A stretch of 64,000 bases of DNA from CAWCAW01 sp963793645 (GCA_963793645.1 CAWCAW010000010.1:62001-126000), one strand, 5' to 3'; positions 54,292-63,139 are shown, counted from the stretch's first letter. Numbers and translations are program-made. The notes: generated by a model not told the origin, from the letters alone.

Positions 54292-55106
54292 CGGCATCGG
54301 AAGGTTCCGAGCTCGGGACCTTGGCCGCCGGGGAACGTGTCCTTCTCATCGACCCCAAGGAACGGCGCTACCTCGTCAAGCTCGCCGCGGGCGGTTCGTT
54401 CCATACCCATTCCGGGATCCTCGCCCATGACGCCGTCATCGGATGCGACGAAGGTACGTCGGTGGCTTCGTCGACGGGACGGCGGTTCATCGTCGTGCGG
54501 CCGACGCTCACCGACGTCGTGCTCAAGATGCCCAGGGGCGCGCAGGTCATTTATCCCAAGGACCTCGGCGCCATCTTGATGGCCGCCGACATCGGACCGG
54601 GCCTGCGGGTCCTCGAGGCCGGCGTGGGTTCCGGAGCGCTGTCGATGGCGTTGTTGCGCATGGGAGCAGACGTCATCGGTTACGAGGTGCGGGCCGACTT
54701 CGCCGCCCACGCGCGTACCAACGTCGAAAACACCATGCCGGGCGCCACGTACCGCGTGGAGGAGCGCGACATCTACGAGGGCATTGACGATCTTCGCCTT
54801 GACCGCATCGTGCTCGATCTGCCCGAGCCGTGGCAGGTGGTGCCGCACGCCGAAAAAGCACTACGTCCGGGCGGGATCCTGCTTGCCTATCTCCCCACCA
54901 TCAACCAGGTGGCCACTTTGAGAGGAGCGTTGCGCCGCAGTGCCTTCGGGCTCGAAGAGACTTCCGAGGTATTGCTGCGTACCTGGCACGTCGAGGAGCG
55001 CTCGGTACGACCTGACCACCGCATGGTGGCGCACACCGGTTTTCTCACCACGGCCCGGCTACTGGTGCCGGTGGACGAGGAGCCTGATCTCAGCCCTGCT
55101 CGATGA
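54288..55106 (+). CDS. trmI: tRNA (adenine(58)-N1)-methyltransferase
   Basis: TrmI methylates N1 of A58 in the tRNA T-loop, using SAM. The 272-residue protein has the SAM-binding motif VLEAGVGSGALSMALLRMG and downstream DIYEGIDDLRLDRIVLDLPEPW. An N-terminal beta domain covers about residues 10-100. The GTG start overlaps the upstream stop. In mycobacteria trmI (Rv2118c) also lies just before the proteasome ATPase gene. The 3' end overlaps the ferredoxin gene on the other strand by 17 nt. Confidence 0.92.
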   Translation: MTASEGSELGTLAAGERVLLIDPKERRYLVKLAAGGSFHTHSGILAHDAVIGCDEGTSVASSTGRRFIVVRPTLTDVVLKMPRGAQVIYPKDLGAILMAADIGPGLRVLEAGVGSGALSMALLRMGADVIGYEVRADFAAHARTNVENTMPGATYRVEERDIYEGIDDLRLDRIVLDLPEPWQVVPHAEKALRPGGILLAYLPTINQVATLRGALRRSAFGLEETSEVLLRTWHVEERSVRPDHRMVAHTGFLTTARLLVPVDEEPDLSPAR

Positions 55107-55326
55107 AGATGCACTCCCCGGGACACTCCTCGGCCGCTTCGGTGACGGCGTCCTCGAGGTCCTCGGGGACGAGGGCAGTGCCCGCCGATCCCCCCGGATC
55201 ACTTCTCACTTGGTCGCCCTCTTTGACGTAAGCGAGCCCGTCGTCGAGGAGGGTGAACACGGCCGGAGCGATCTCCTCGCACAAGCCGTCGCCGGTGCAG
55301 AGATCCTGGTCGATCCAGACCTTCAT
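55090..55326 (-). CDS. 3Fe-4S-type ferredoxin
   Basis: The 78-residue protein has C10-TGDGL-C16 and ECPGEC near the end (C68, C72). In [3Fe-4S] ferredoxins of actinobacteria the second Cys of the usual Cx2Cx2C is replaced, here by Asp13. Such ferredoxins often feed cytochromes P450 or other oxidoreductases; none is in the window. A link with KorAB is possible but not shown. It converges with trmI, overlapping it by 17 nt. Confidence 0.85.
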   Translation of the reverse strand: MKVWIDQDLCTGDGLCEEIAPAVFTLLDDGLAYVKEGDQVRSDPGGSAGTALVPEDLEDAVTEAAEECPGECIFIEQG

Positions 55327-55471
55327 GGCGGCGTCGGTTTCCTTCGCGGTCTCAGGGGGGTCCGCACATTCGGCGACCCCCGGTCTTAAGTGCCAACTTG
55401 GGCAACCCAGACTATCCGGGCACGCCGCGACATCGGACCAAGGAGGCGCCAGTCGCTCTCAGAGCCGGTGT

Positions 55472-57277
55472 ATGGTCCCCAAAGAGGCTCCAAAAGGGTC
55501 GGAGGAGGTGGTTCAGACGGCCGAATCGGATGAGGAACGGCAGCTGGCCCTCCGCGAAGAGCTGGAGCGGTTGCGAGAGCGGTCGCGCCAGGTCGAAGAG
55601 GAGGTAACGCTCCTTCGCCGGAGGTTGTCGGACGGCCCCGGGCGTGTGCAGTCCCTCGAGGAGCGGTTGCTCGAGACCAAGGGCCAGTTGGCCCAGGCCG
55701 TGACTCAGAACGAGAAGCTCACCTACACCTTGCAGCAGGCCAAGGAACACATCGCCGCGCTGCGTGAAGAGGTGGACAAGCTCACCCAGCCCCCGAGCGC
55801 CTACGGCACCTTTTTGGGTGCCAATGAGGACGGCACCGTCGACGTCTTCTCCGGCGGTCGCAAGATGCGGGTGGCCGTCCACCCTGAGATCGAGACCTTC
55901 GAGCTCCTGCGTGGCCAAGAGGTCGTGCTCAACGAGTCGCTCAATGTGGTTCTGGCCCGACACGGCGAGGACGCCGGCGAAGTGGTGACGCTCAAAGAAG
56001 TCCTCGAAGACGGCCGTCGAGCCATCGTCTATGCCCGAGCCGACGAAGAGCGCGTCGTTGAACTGGCCGACAATCTCCTTGATGTGCACCTCCGATCGGG
56101 TGACTCGGTGCTCATGGAAACCCGCTCGCAGCTCCTGGTGGAGAAACTGCCCCGGCCCGAGGTCGAAGAGCTCGTGTTGGAGGAGGTTCCCGACGTCACC
56201 TATGCCGACGTCGGGGGGCTCGACAGCCAGATCGAGGCCATCACCGATGCCGTCGAGCTGCCCTACCTGCATCGGAGCCTGTTCGCCGAGTACAAGCTGC
56301 CGGCCCCGAAGGGCATTCTCCTCTACGGCCCCCCCGGATGTGGCAAGACGCTCATCGCCAAGGCGGTGGCCAACTCCTTGGCCAAGAAAGTCGCGCTGGT
56401 GACCGGCAACGCCAACATCCGTAGCTACTTCCTCAACATCAAGGGTCCCGAGCTCCTTAATAAGTACGTGGGGGAGACCGAGCGCCAAATTCGCCTCGTG
56501 TTCCAGCGCGCCCGGGAGAAAGCCGAAGAAGGCGTGCCCGTCATCGTGTTCTTCGACGAGATGGACTCGCTGTTTCGCACGCGCGGTACCGGTATCAGCT
56601 CCGACATGGAATCCACCATCGTTCCTCAGCTGCTGGCCGAGATCGACGGCGTGGAGACCTTGCGCGACGTGATCGTGATCGGGGCGTCCAACCGCGAGGA
56701 CCTCATCGACCCCGCCATCTTGCGACCGGGACGCCTCGACGTGAAGATCAAGATCGAGCGTCCCGACGAGGGTGCCGCCGCCCAGATCTTCGCCCGCTAC
56801 CTCACGCCGGACTTGCCGCTCGACAGCGGCGAGGTCGAGCACAATGGCGGCGGTGATCCCGCCAAGGCCGTGGCGTTCATGATCGACCGGACCGTCGAGG
56901 AGATGTACAGGGCCGACGACGAGAACACGTTCCTCGAAGTGACGTATCAGAACGGTGACAAGGAGATCCTGTACTTCCGCGACTTCGCGTCGGGGGCCAT
57001 GATCGAGAACATCGTGCGCCGGGCCAAGAAGCTGGCCATCAAGCGGGCAATCGCAGGAGAAGGTGCGGGCGTGCGGACCTCCGATCTGCTCGAGTCGATC
57101 CGGCGGGAGTACAAGGAGAACGAGGACCTTCCCAACACGACCAACCCCGATGACTGGGCCCGCATCTCAGGAAAGAAGGGCGAGCGCATCGTCTATGTGC
57201 GTACCTTGCTGGCCGATACCGACGAGACGACCGGAGGCCGTTCCATCGAGCGTGTCGGCACGGGCCAATATCTCTGA
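55472..57277 (+). CDS. arc: Proteasomal ATPase ARC/Mpa
   Basis: This AAA+ ring ATPase recognises pupylated proteins by an N-terminal coiled coil and feeds them to the 20S proteasome. From the ATG at 55472 it is 601 residues: coiled coil about 20-100 (many EEL, RER repeats), OB domains about 110-230, then the AAA module with Walker A GPPGCGKT at 286-293 and Walker B VIVFFDEMDSLF. It ends in GQYL, the motif that docks into the alpha ring. A GTG at 55508 is an alternative start; neither has ideal Shine-Dalgarno spacing. Confidence 0.95.
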   Translation: MVPKEAPKGSEEVVQTAESDEERQLALREELERLRERSRQVEEEVTLLRRRLSDGPGRVQSLEERLLETKGQLAQAVTQNEKLTYTLQQAKEHIAALREEVDKLTQPPSAYGTFLGANEDGTVDVFSGGRKMRVAVHPEIETFELLRGQEVVLNESLNVVLARHGEDAGEVVTLKEVLEDGRRAIVYARADEERVVELADNLLDVHLRSGDSVLMETRSQLLVEKLPRPEVEELVLEEVPDVTYADVGGLDSQIEAITDAVELPYLHRSLFAEYKLPAPKGILLYGPPGCGKTLIAKAVANSLAKKVALVTGNANIRSYFLNIKGPELLNKYVGETERQIRLVFQRAREKAEEGVPVIVFFDEMDSLFRTRGTGISSDMESTIVPQLLAEIDGVETLRDVIVIGASNREDLIDPAILRPGRLDVKIKIERPDEGAAAQIFARYLTPDLPLDSGEVEHNGGGDPAKAVAFMIDRTVEEMYRADDENTFLEVTYQNGDKEILYFRDFASGAMIENIVRRAKKLAIKRAIAGEGAGVRTSDLLESIRREYKENEDLPNTTNPDDWARISGKKGERIVYVRTLLADTDETTGGRSIERVGTGQYL

Positions 57278-57434
57278 CCACCTGGTCCAAGACGCCCGGC
57301 ACCACCTTCGACGAGGTTATTTTCGGGGGCTGACGACGCCGATGGGCATGAAGGGCGGGCCGGTGGATCGAGGTGGCCCCATGGGCTGCTCCAGGGGCCG
57401 GGGCGAGCGCCGCGACTCGTCGCCAACGACGCAC

Positions 57435-57440
57435 TAGGGT
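57435..57440 (+). promoter_or_regulatory. -10 element of leaderless dop transcript
   Basis: TAGGGT is followed by 6 nt and the GTG at 57447. It would start a separate dop-pup-prcBA transcript after ARC. Confidence 0.5.
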
Positions 57441-57446
57441 CGGTTC

Positions 57447-58934
57447 GTGGCGGTCGCAAAGGTTTGCGGCATCGAAACGGAGTACGGCATCGCGCACGCC
57501 GGCGGAGACGGCAATCCGGTGGCGTCTTCGTCGTTGTTGGTGAACGCCTACGTTTCGGACCTCGCTCGCGTCGGCTGGGATTTCGAAGACGAGTCCCCCG
57601 GCAACGACGCCCGCGGCTTTGCCCGCGAAGGGTCCCTGCCCCCTGAGATCGAGACGCATCTCGTCAACGCGGTGTTGACCAACGGGGCGCGCTACTACGT
57701 GGACCACGCCCACCCCGAGTACTCGACGCCCGAGTGCGCGGATCCTCTCGAGGTCGTCCTCTACGACAAGTCGGGCGAAGAGGTGTTACGTCGCTCCATG
57801 GCCGCTATCGGCCGACAACTCCCGCCGGGCCAGGCCATCGTGGTCTACAAGAACAATTCCGATGGCAAAGGCAACTCGTACGGAACGCACGAGAACTATC
57901 TCATGGACCGGGCCGTGCCTTTCGCTCGCATCGCCCAGCTCATCACTGCGCATTTCGTGACGCGCCAGATCTACACGGGTGCGGGCAAGGTCGGCACCGA
58001 GACCCCGGCGGCGGCCGGCCACGGCGTCGTCTACCAACTCTCGCAGCGCTCCGAGTTCTTCGAGGAGGAAGTCGGTCTCGAGACCACCCTCAAGCGCCCC
58101 ATCGTCAATACCCGCGACGAGCCCCACGCCGATCCTCAGCGCTACCGGCGGCTGCACGTGATCGTGGGGGACGCCAATCTCGCCGAAGTAGCGACGTTCT
58201 TGAAGGTGGGGACAACGGCGCTGGTGCTCGCACTCATCGAAGACGATGCTTTCGGGTCCAACGAGCTGATTCTGGCCAACCCGGTGCGGGCCATCCGCCA
58301 GGTGTCCTTCGACCCCACCTTGGCGGCGCGCGTCGACCTGGCCGACGGGCGCAGCGCCACGGCCACCGAGATCCAGTGGGAGCTGTACGGGCTGGCCCGC
58401 AAGTACGCCGAGGAACGGGGCTTGGAATGCCTGGGGGACGAGGCGGTCGGTCAGGCCGTCCTGGCCCGGTGGGAAGAGGTGTTGCACGGGCTCGAGACCG
58501 ACCCCAGCACCGTCGTTCGCCAGGTGGACTGGGCAGCCAAGCTGCAACTCCTCGAGGCCTACCGGGAGCGTCACGGGCTCGATTGGGACGACCATCGGTT
58601 GGCGGCGGTGGACCTGCAGTACCACGACCTGCGGCCCGAGCGGTCCTTGTTCGCCCGGCTGGACACCGAGCGTCTGGTCAGCACCCAAGACGTCATCCGC
58701 GGCGTCACCGAGCCGCCTCGGCGGACCCGGGCGTTCTTCCGAGGTGAGTGCCTCAAGCGCTGGGCTTCATCGGTGGCCAGTGCCAACTGGGACTCGATGG
58801 TGTTCGACCTTGGTACGGACCCCCTGCGGCGCGTCCCTATGATGGATCCGCTGCGTGGTACGGCGGATCACGTCGAGGAACTTCTGCGTGGAAGTTCCTC
58901 GCCGTCGGAGCTGTTAGCGCGGTTGAGCGGGTAG
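57447..58934 (+). CDS. dop: Pup deamidase/depupylase
   Basis: Dop removes Pup from substrates and in many species deamidates the Pup C-terminal Gln. The 495-residue protein shares the carboxylate-amine ligase fold with PafA: N-terminal CGIETEYGI, the Dop-specific loop region near 40-80, KNNSDGKGNSYGTHENYL and NTRDEPHADPQRYRRLHVI. The longer loop after the first strand and the DHAHPEYSTPE motif distinguish it from PafA. It begins 169 nt after ARC. Confidence 0.94.
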   Translation: MAVAKVCGIETEYGIAHAGGDGNPVASSSLLVNAYVSDLARVGWDFEDESPGNDARGFAREGSLPPEIETHLVNAVLTNGARYYVDHAHPEYSTPECADPLEVVLYDKSGEEVLRRSMAAIGRQLPPGQAIVVYKNNSDGKGNSYGTHENYLMDRAVPFARIAQLITAHFVTRQIYTGAGKVGTETPAAAGHGVVYQLSQRSEFFEEEVGLETTLKRPIVNTRDEPHADPQRYRRLHVIVGDANLAEVATFLKVGTTALVLALIEDDAFGSNELILANPVRAIRQVSFDPTLAARVDLADGRSATATEIQWELYGLARKYAEERGLECLGDEAVGQAVLARWEEVLHGLETDPSTVVRQVDWAAKLQLLEAYRERHGLDWDDHRLAAVDLQYHDLRPERSLFARLDTERLVSTQDVIRGVTEPPRRTRAFFRGECLKRWASSVASANWDSMVFDLGTDPLRRVPMMDPLRGTADHVEELLRGSSSPSELLARLSG

Positions 58935-58944
58935 GAGACGATTG

Positions 58945-59142
58945 ATGGCAGAACGGGAGTTAAAGCGAAAGCCGGCGTCGGCGCCGCGCGAAGAGGCGGT
59001 GCCCGAAGAAGCGCCGCCTGCATCCGGGCAGGGCGAGAAGCTCAAGGCGGAGCTGGACGACTTGTTGGACGAGATCGACGAGGTTCTCGAGGAGAACGCC
59101 GAGGAGTTCGTGCGCAGCTACGTCCAAAAGGGCGGCGAGTAG
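58945..59142 (+). CDS. pup: Prokaryotic ubiquitin-like protein Pup, encoded with C-terminal Glu
   Basis: The 65-residue disordered modifier has the family helix KLKAELDDLLDEIDEVLEEN and ends VQKGGE. The Glu end means that no deamidation is needed before ligation; many Pup genes instead encode GGQ. The ATG at 58945 has GGAG 8 nt upstream. It lies 10 nt after dop and 4 nt before prcB. Confidence 0.95.
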   Translation: MAERELKRKPASAPREEAVPEEAPPASGQGEKLKAELDDLLDEIDEVLEENAEEFVRSYVQKGGE

Positions 59143-59146
59143 CCGA

Positions 59147-59986
59147 GTGAGTCTGCCGTTGTTCTCGCCCGGAGACGACCCGGGCCCGAACTTCTCCGCC
59201 ATGTTGCAACGGTCCGGATCTCCGCTGCCGACGGCCATGGCTATGGCCGCCACGGGGGCGGCGTCCGGCGCCATGGCGTCGGGAGCGTCGGGGCCGTTGT
59301 CGGTGGCGCATGGGACGACGGTGGTGGCCTTGCGTTATGCGGACGGCGTCGTGATGGCGGGCGACCGGCGCGCCACCGAGGGGAACTTCATCGCGCACCG
59401 CGGCATGGACAAGGTCTTTCCCGCTGATCGCCATTCGGCCGTCGCCATCGCCGGCGCCGCCGGGCCGGCCATCGAGATGGTCAAGCTCTTTCAAACCCAG
59501 CTCGAGCATTACGAGAAGGTCGAGGGTGTGGCGCTGAGCCTCGAGGGCAAGGCCAACCAACTCAGCCAGATGGTCCGTGATCACCTTCCCATGGCCATGC
59601 AGGGACTGGCGGTCGTCCCGCTTTTCGCCGGTTTTGACCTGCGCCGGGGTCAGGGGCGCATCTACACCTACGACGTGACCGGTGGTCACTACGAGGAGAC
59701 CGATCACGCCGCCACGGGCTCGGGCGGCCGCGATGCTCGCACCACCATCAAATTGGCGTGGCGAGCCGACCTGTCGCGTGGTGAGGCCATCGAGCTGGCC
59801 GTAGAGGCGTTGTACGAGGCCGCCGACGAGGATGCCGCCACGGGCGGTCCCGACCTGGTGCGGGGAATCTACCCCGTGGTGGCGAGTGTCACCGCGTCCG
59901 GCTACGACCAGGTAGACCAAGGAGAAGTGGCCGATCGCTTCACCGCCTTGGTGGAACGGCTCAGAGCCGGGGGGCGCCGGCCATGA
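59147..59986 (+). CDS. prcB: 20S proteasome subunit beta
   Basis: PrcB is the catalytic subunit of the 20S core. The 279-residue precursor has a propeptide of about 56 residues, Gly/Ala/Ser/Met-rich, cut before Thr57 in HG-TTVVALRY. The catalytic partners are Asp73 in MAGDRRATEG and Lys89 in GMDKVFP. The GTG start is 4 nt after pup. The stop overlaps the prcA start (ATGA). Confidence 0.95.
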   Translation: MSLPLFSPGDDPGPNFSAMLQRSGSPLPTAMAMAATGAASGAMASGASGPLSVAHGTTVVALRYADGVVMAGDRRATEGNFIAHRGMDKVFPADRHSAVAIAGAAGPAIEMVKLFQTQLEHYEKVEGVALSLEGKANQLSQMVRDHLPMAMQGLAVVPLFAGFDLRRGQGRIYTYDVTGGHYEETDHAATGSGGRDARTTIKLAWRADLSRGEAIELAVEALYEAADEDAATGGPDLVRGIYPVVASVTASGYDQVDQGEVADRFTALVERLRAGGRRP

Positions 59987-60727
59987 CCATGCCCTTCTAC
60001 GTGGCCCCTGAACAGGTCATGAAGGACCGGGCCGAGTACGCCCAAAAGGGGATCGCCCGAGGGCGCTCGCTGGTGGCCACCGTCTATGACGACGGCATCG
60101 TTATCGTGGCCGAGAACCCGTCGCGCATCGTTGCACAAGGTGAGCGAGATCTATGACCGCATCGCGTTCGCCGGGGTAGGCAAGTACAACGAGTTCGATC
60201 AGCTGCGCGTGGCTGGTGTTCGCCACGCCGATACCAAGGGTTTTGCGTTCTCCCGGGAGGACGTCGACGCCCGTTCGCTGGCCAACCTCTACGCGCAATT
60301 CCTTGGGCAGGTGTTCACCCACGAGATGAAGCCCCTCGAGGTGGAGATCCTGGTCGCCGAGCTCGGCGAAGAGAGCGGCGACAATCAGCTGTACCACATC
60401 GCCTACGAGGGCACCATCACCGACGAAGACCATTTTGCGGTGCTCGGCGGGGAGACCGAAACGATCTCGGAGCGTTTTGAGCGGGCCTACACCGACGGCT
60501 GGAGCCTCGACGCCGCGTTGCGCGCCGCGGTGGCCGCCTTAGCTGGTCCCGAACGTGCCCTGGGACCTGGTGACCTGGAGGTGGCGCTGTTGGCCGCCAG
60601 TAACGGCCGGCGCGCCTTTCGCCGGTTGACCGTCGGTGAGCTCGGGCAGCGCTTGGGCGCTCAAGAGCCGCCTGGCGATGGGCCCGAGTCGGGCTCGTCG
60701 ACGGCTGCCTCGACTGCCTCAACCTGA
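59983..60727 (+). CDS. prcA: 20S proteasome subunit alpha (one frameshift)
   Basis: PrcA forms the outer gating rings of the core particle. It starts MTMPFYVAPEQVMKDRAEYA, with the GIARGRSL region following. The frame breaks at about 60129: NPSR should continue SLHKVSEIYDRIAFAGVGKY, and deleting one A restores it. The total (745 nt) is one base over a multiple of three. Repaired, the length is 247 residues, normal for actinobacteria. Without repair the cell would have no alpha ring, so the break is likely an error. Confidence 0.92.
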
Positions 60728-60927
60728 GCGCTGAGCAAGAGCTGGCGGGCCAGATCGGCTTGCTCGGCGGCGACCAACACCTCCACCGGACCGGGTAGGG
60801 GATAGGTCCCACCGCGCGGCTCTCTGGTCTCGGTGAGGATGCCGTCGGCCCCGAGGCGGGCCATGACGACATCGGCTTCGAAGCTGGAGCCCACCGTGAC
60901 GAGGGGCACCATATGCGCCGGGGTCAC
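60661..60927 (-). CDS. DUF2007-like small protein
   Basis: The 88-residue protein resembles DUF2007 'putative signal-transducing' proteins: VPLVTVGSSFEADVVMARLGA, then TYPLPGPVEVLVAAEQADLARQLL. The GTG at 60927 is supported by TATCCT 7 nt upstream. Its 3' end overlaps prcA by 67 nt on the opposite strand. No role is known; some members have a zinc ribbon, absent here. Confidence 0.7.
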   Translation of the reverse strand: MTPAHMVPLVTVGSSFEADVVMARLGADGILTETREPRGGTYPLPGPVEVLVAAEQADLARQLLLSAQVEAVEAAVDEPDSGPSPGGS

Positions 60928-60934
60928 GGCTCCG

Positions 60935-60940
60935 AGGATA
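60935..60940 (-). promoter_or_regulatory. -10 element of leaderless DUF2007-like transcript
   Basis: On the minus strand TATCCT is followed by 7 nt and the GTG at 60927. Confidence 0.45.
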
Positions 60941-60992
60941 CCGGCGGTCGACGAGGTTTCGCCGAAGGCGCCGATTTGGCGTGAAGCGGCAC

Positions 60993-60998
60993 TACCGT
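60993..60998 (+). promoter_or_regulatory. -10 element of leaderless pafA transcript
   Basis: TACCGT is followed by 6 nt and the ATG at 61005. It selects that ATG over an in-frame upstream ATG. Confidence 0.5.
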
Positions 60999-61004
60999 GA
61001 GCTT

Positions 61005-62363
61005 ATGGACAAGCGGATCTTCGGGCTCGAGAACGAGTACGGGGTGACGTGCACGCTGCGTGGTCAGCGCCGCCTGAGCCCCGACGAGGTCGCCCGCTAC
61101 CTCTTTCGCCGGGTGGTGAGTTGGGGGAGGTCCTCCAATGTCTTTTTGGAGAATGGGGCCCGCCTGTACCTGGATGTGGGCAGCCATCCCGAGTACGCCA
61201 CGCCCGAGTGTGATTCCATCGCCGACTTGGTGGCCCATGACAAGGCGGGGGAGCGGATCCTCGATCACCTCGTCACCGGTGCCGAAGCGCGTTTGCGTGA
61301 GGAAGGGATCAGGGGCGTCATCTACTTGTTCAAGAACAACACGGACTCGGCGGGCAACTCCTACGGATGCCACGAGAACTACCTGACGTCTCGGCGCGAC
61401 GACTTCGCCCACTACACCGAGATCCTTATTCCTTTTCTGGTGAGCCGGCAGATCTACGCCGGGGCCGGCAAGGTTCTGCAAACCGCCCGAGGAGCGGTGT
61501 TCTGCTTGTCACAGCGCGCCGAGCACATCTGGGAGGGCGTGTCGTCGGCGACGACGCGCAGTCGGCCCATCATCAATACCCGCGACGAGCCCCACGCCGA
61601 TGCCGAACGATTCCGCCGGTTGCACGTCATCGTGGGCGACTCCAACATGAACGAATACGCCACCTTTTTGAAAGTGGGGGCCACCAGCATCCTGCTGCGC
61701 ATGCTCGAGGATCCCGGCACGGTGTTGCGCGATCTGACGTTGGAGAACCCCATCAGAGCCATACGGGAGATCAGTCACGACTTGACGTGCCGGCGGAAGG
61801 TGCGTCTGGCCAACGGACGGGAATTGAGCGCGCTGAACATCCAGTCTGAGTACCTGACCCGGGCGTTGCGCTTTCGCGACACCCACGGGTTGTCCCCCCA
61901 AGAGGACCAGGCTCTTGACATGTGGGAGCACTGTCTCAAAGGCCTCGAGTCGGACCCTTCGACGCTGGTGCGTGAGTGCGACTGGGTGGCCAAGCAACAA
62001 CTGATCGAGGCGTTCCGGGCCCGTCACGGCTTGCCGCTCGGACACCCCAAGGTGGCCTTGGTCGACCTGCAGTACCACGACGTGAACAAGGAGCGGGGGC
62101 TGTACTACCGCCTCGAAGCACGCGACCGCATGGAGCGCATCACCGACGACGCCACCATCACCGAGGCCATGAACAAAGCCCCGGAAACCACCCGGGCCCG
62201 CCTGCGAGGCGAGTTCATTCGGCGGGCCAAAGAGCGGCGACGCGACTTCACGGTGGACTGGGTCCACCTCAAGCTCAATGACCAGGCCCAGCGCACGGTA
62301 TTGCTCAAGGATCCATTTCGATCCCATGACGAACGGGTCGAAAAACTCATCGCCAGCTTGTGA
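61005..62363 (+). CDS. pafA: Pup ligase
   Basis: PafA joins the side-chain carboxylate of the Pup C-terminal Glu to substrate lysines, using ATP. The 452-residue protein starts MDKRIFGLENEYGV and has GSHPEYATPECDS, FKNNTDSAGNSYGCHENYL and NTRDEPHADAERFRRLHVI. It lacks the Dop-specific loop. The final KLIASL is typical. The start is set by TACCGT 6 nt upstream. It is separated from prcA by the divergent DUF2007-like gene, and no pafB or pafC follows. Confidence 0.95.
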   Translation: MDKRIFGLENEYGVTCTLRGQRRLSPDEVARYLFRRVVSWGRSSNVFLENGARLYLDVGSHPEYATPECDSIADLVAHDKAGERILDHLVTGAEARLREEGIRGVIYLFKNNTDSAGNSYGCHENYLTSRRDDFAHYTEILIPFLVSRQIYAGAGKVLQTARGAVFCLSQRAEHIWEGVSSATTRSRPIINTRDEPHADAERFRRLHVIVGDSNMNEYATFLKVGATSILLRMLEDPGTVLRDLTLENPIRAIREISHDLTCRRKVRLANGRELSALNIQSEYLTRALRFRDTHGLSPQEDQALDMWEHCLKGLESDPSTLVRECDWVAKQQLIEAFRARHGLPLGHPKVALVDLQYHDVNKERGLYYRLEARDRMERITDDATITEAMNKAPETTRARLRGEFIRRAKERRRDFTVDWVHLKLNDQAQRTVLLKDPFRSHDERVEKLIASL

Positions 62364-62391
62364 TCCTGCGCCCGTAAAGGCGCCCAGATCA
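62361..62391. terminator. Possible hairpin terminator after pafA
   Basis: TGATC-CT-GCGCC and GGCGC-CCA-GATCA form an interrupted stem around the loop CGTAAA. No T-run follows, so it may only be a weak or Rho-assisted terminator. The lepB -10 element follows directly. Confidence 0.35.
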
Positions 62392-62393
62392 AG

Positions 62394-62399
62394 TAGCCT
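62394..62399 (+). promoter_or_regulatory. -10 element of leaderless lepB transcript
   Basis: TAGCCT is followed by 8 nt and the ATG at 62408. Confidence 0.4.
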
Positions 62400-62407
62400 C
62401 GATTTCT

Positions 62408-63064
62408 ATGGCTCGTGAGGCGACCGACGCCTATGCACCTGTCGGGGGCTTCGACACCCTAAGCATCCCTCCCGTCGACGGCGTGCACATTGTGAGCATG
62501 CCTGACGAGGATCGTTTCCCCCCTCGCCGGGGGGGCCGCTGGGTGCTCGAATGGGCACTCGTTCTCATCATTGCCTTGGGTGTGGCCGTCACGGTGCGGG
62601 CCTTCGTCGTGCAGACGTTCTTCATCCCGTCGGCCTCCATGGAGCCGACGCTCATGATCGGCGACCGCATCCTCGTCGACAAGCTCAGCTATCACCTCCA
62701 CAGCGTGCACGTCGGCGACATCATCGTGTTCAAGAAGCCGCCCGACGAAGTCGCCGCCCCCGATATCCAGGACCTGGTCAAGCGCGTCATCGGCTTGCCC
62801 GGACAGTGGATCTCCTCGGCGCCCGGCGGGGACGTGTTGATCAATGGCAAGCCACTTCCCGAGCCGTGGCTGACGGCTTCGGCGCGGGCTGATCCGGGCC
62901 CTCCCATCATGCTTCAGAAGATCCCCTCAGGGGATTACTTCATGATGGGGGACAACCGGGGGGACTCCGAGGACAGCCGCGTGTTCGGTCCCATTTCGGG
63001 ATCCCTCATCGTCGGGCGCGTGGTCGTGAGGATCTGGCCGTTCTCGTCGCTGCATATCTTCTGA
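62408..63064 (+). CDS. lepB: Signal peptidase I
   Basis: LepB cleaves signal peptides of exported proteins at the outer face of the membrane. The 218-residue protein has a cytoplasmic start, one transmembrane helix (VLEWALVLIIALGVAVTV) and the catalytic Ser77 in IPSASMEPTL with Lys125 in VKRVIGLPG. The later MGDNRGDSEDSRVFGPI is box E. It lies between pafA and tatA, where mycobacteria have pafB and pafC. Confidence 0.94.
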   Translation: MAREATDAYAPVGGFDTLSIPPVDGVHIVSMPDEDRFPPRRGGRWVLEWALVLIIALGVAVTVRAFVVQTFFIPSASMEPTLMIGDRILVDKLSYHLHSVHVGDIIVFKKPPDEVAAPDIQDLVKRVIGLPGQWISSAPGGDVLINGKPLPEPWLTASARADPGPPIMLQKIPSGDYFMMGDNRGDSEDSRVFGPISGSLIVGRVVVRIWPFSSLHIF

Positions 63065-63124
63065 TCCTGCGCAGGGCGACTCGGGCACTGGCCACGCCGC
63101 CAGGGGGACCGCCGCCGCGAGCCG

Positions 63125-63130
63125 TAGACT
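63125..63130 (+). promoter_or_regulatory. -10 element near tatA
   Basis: TAGACT is followed by 9 nt and the ATG at 63140, allowing a leader of two or three bases. Confidence 0.35.
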
Positions 63131-63139
63131 CAGGACCGC

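Noticed and set aside
55412..56842. 476-codon minus-strand open frame
   Set aside because: It is antisense to the ARC ATPase, which has Walker motifs and the QYL end. No protein features are seen in the antisense frame.
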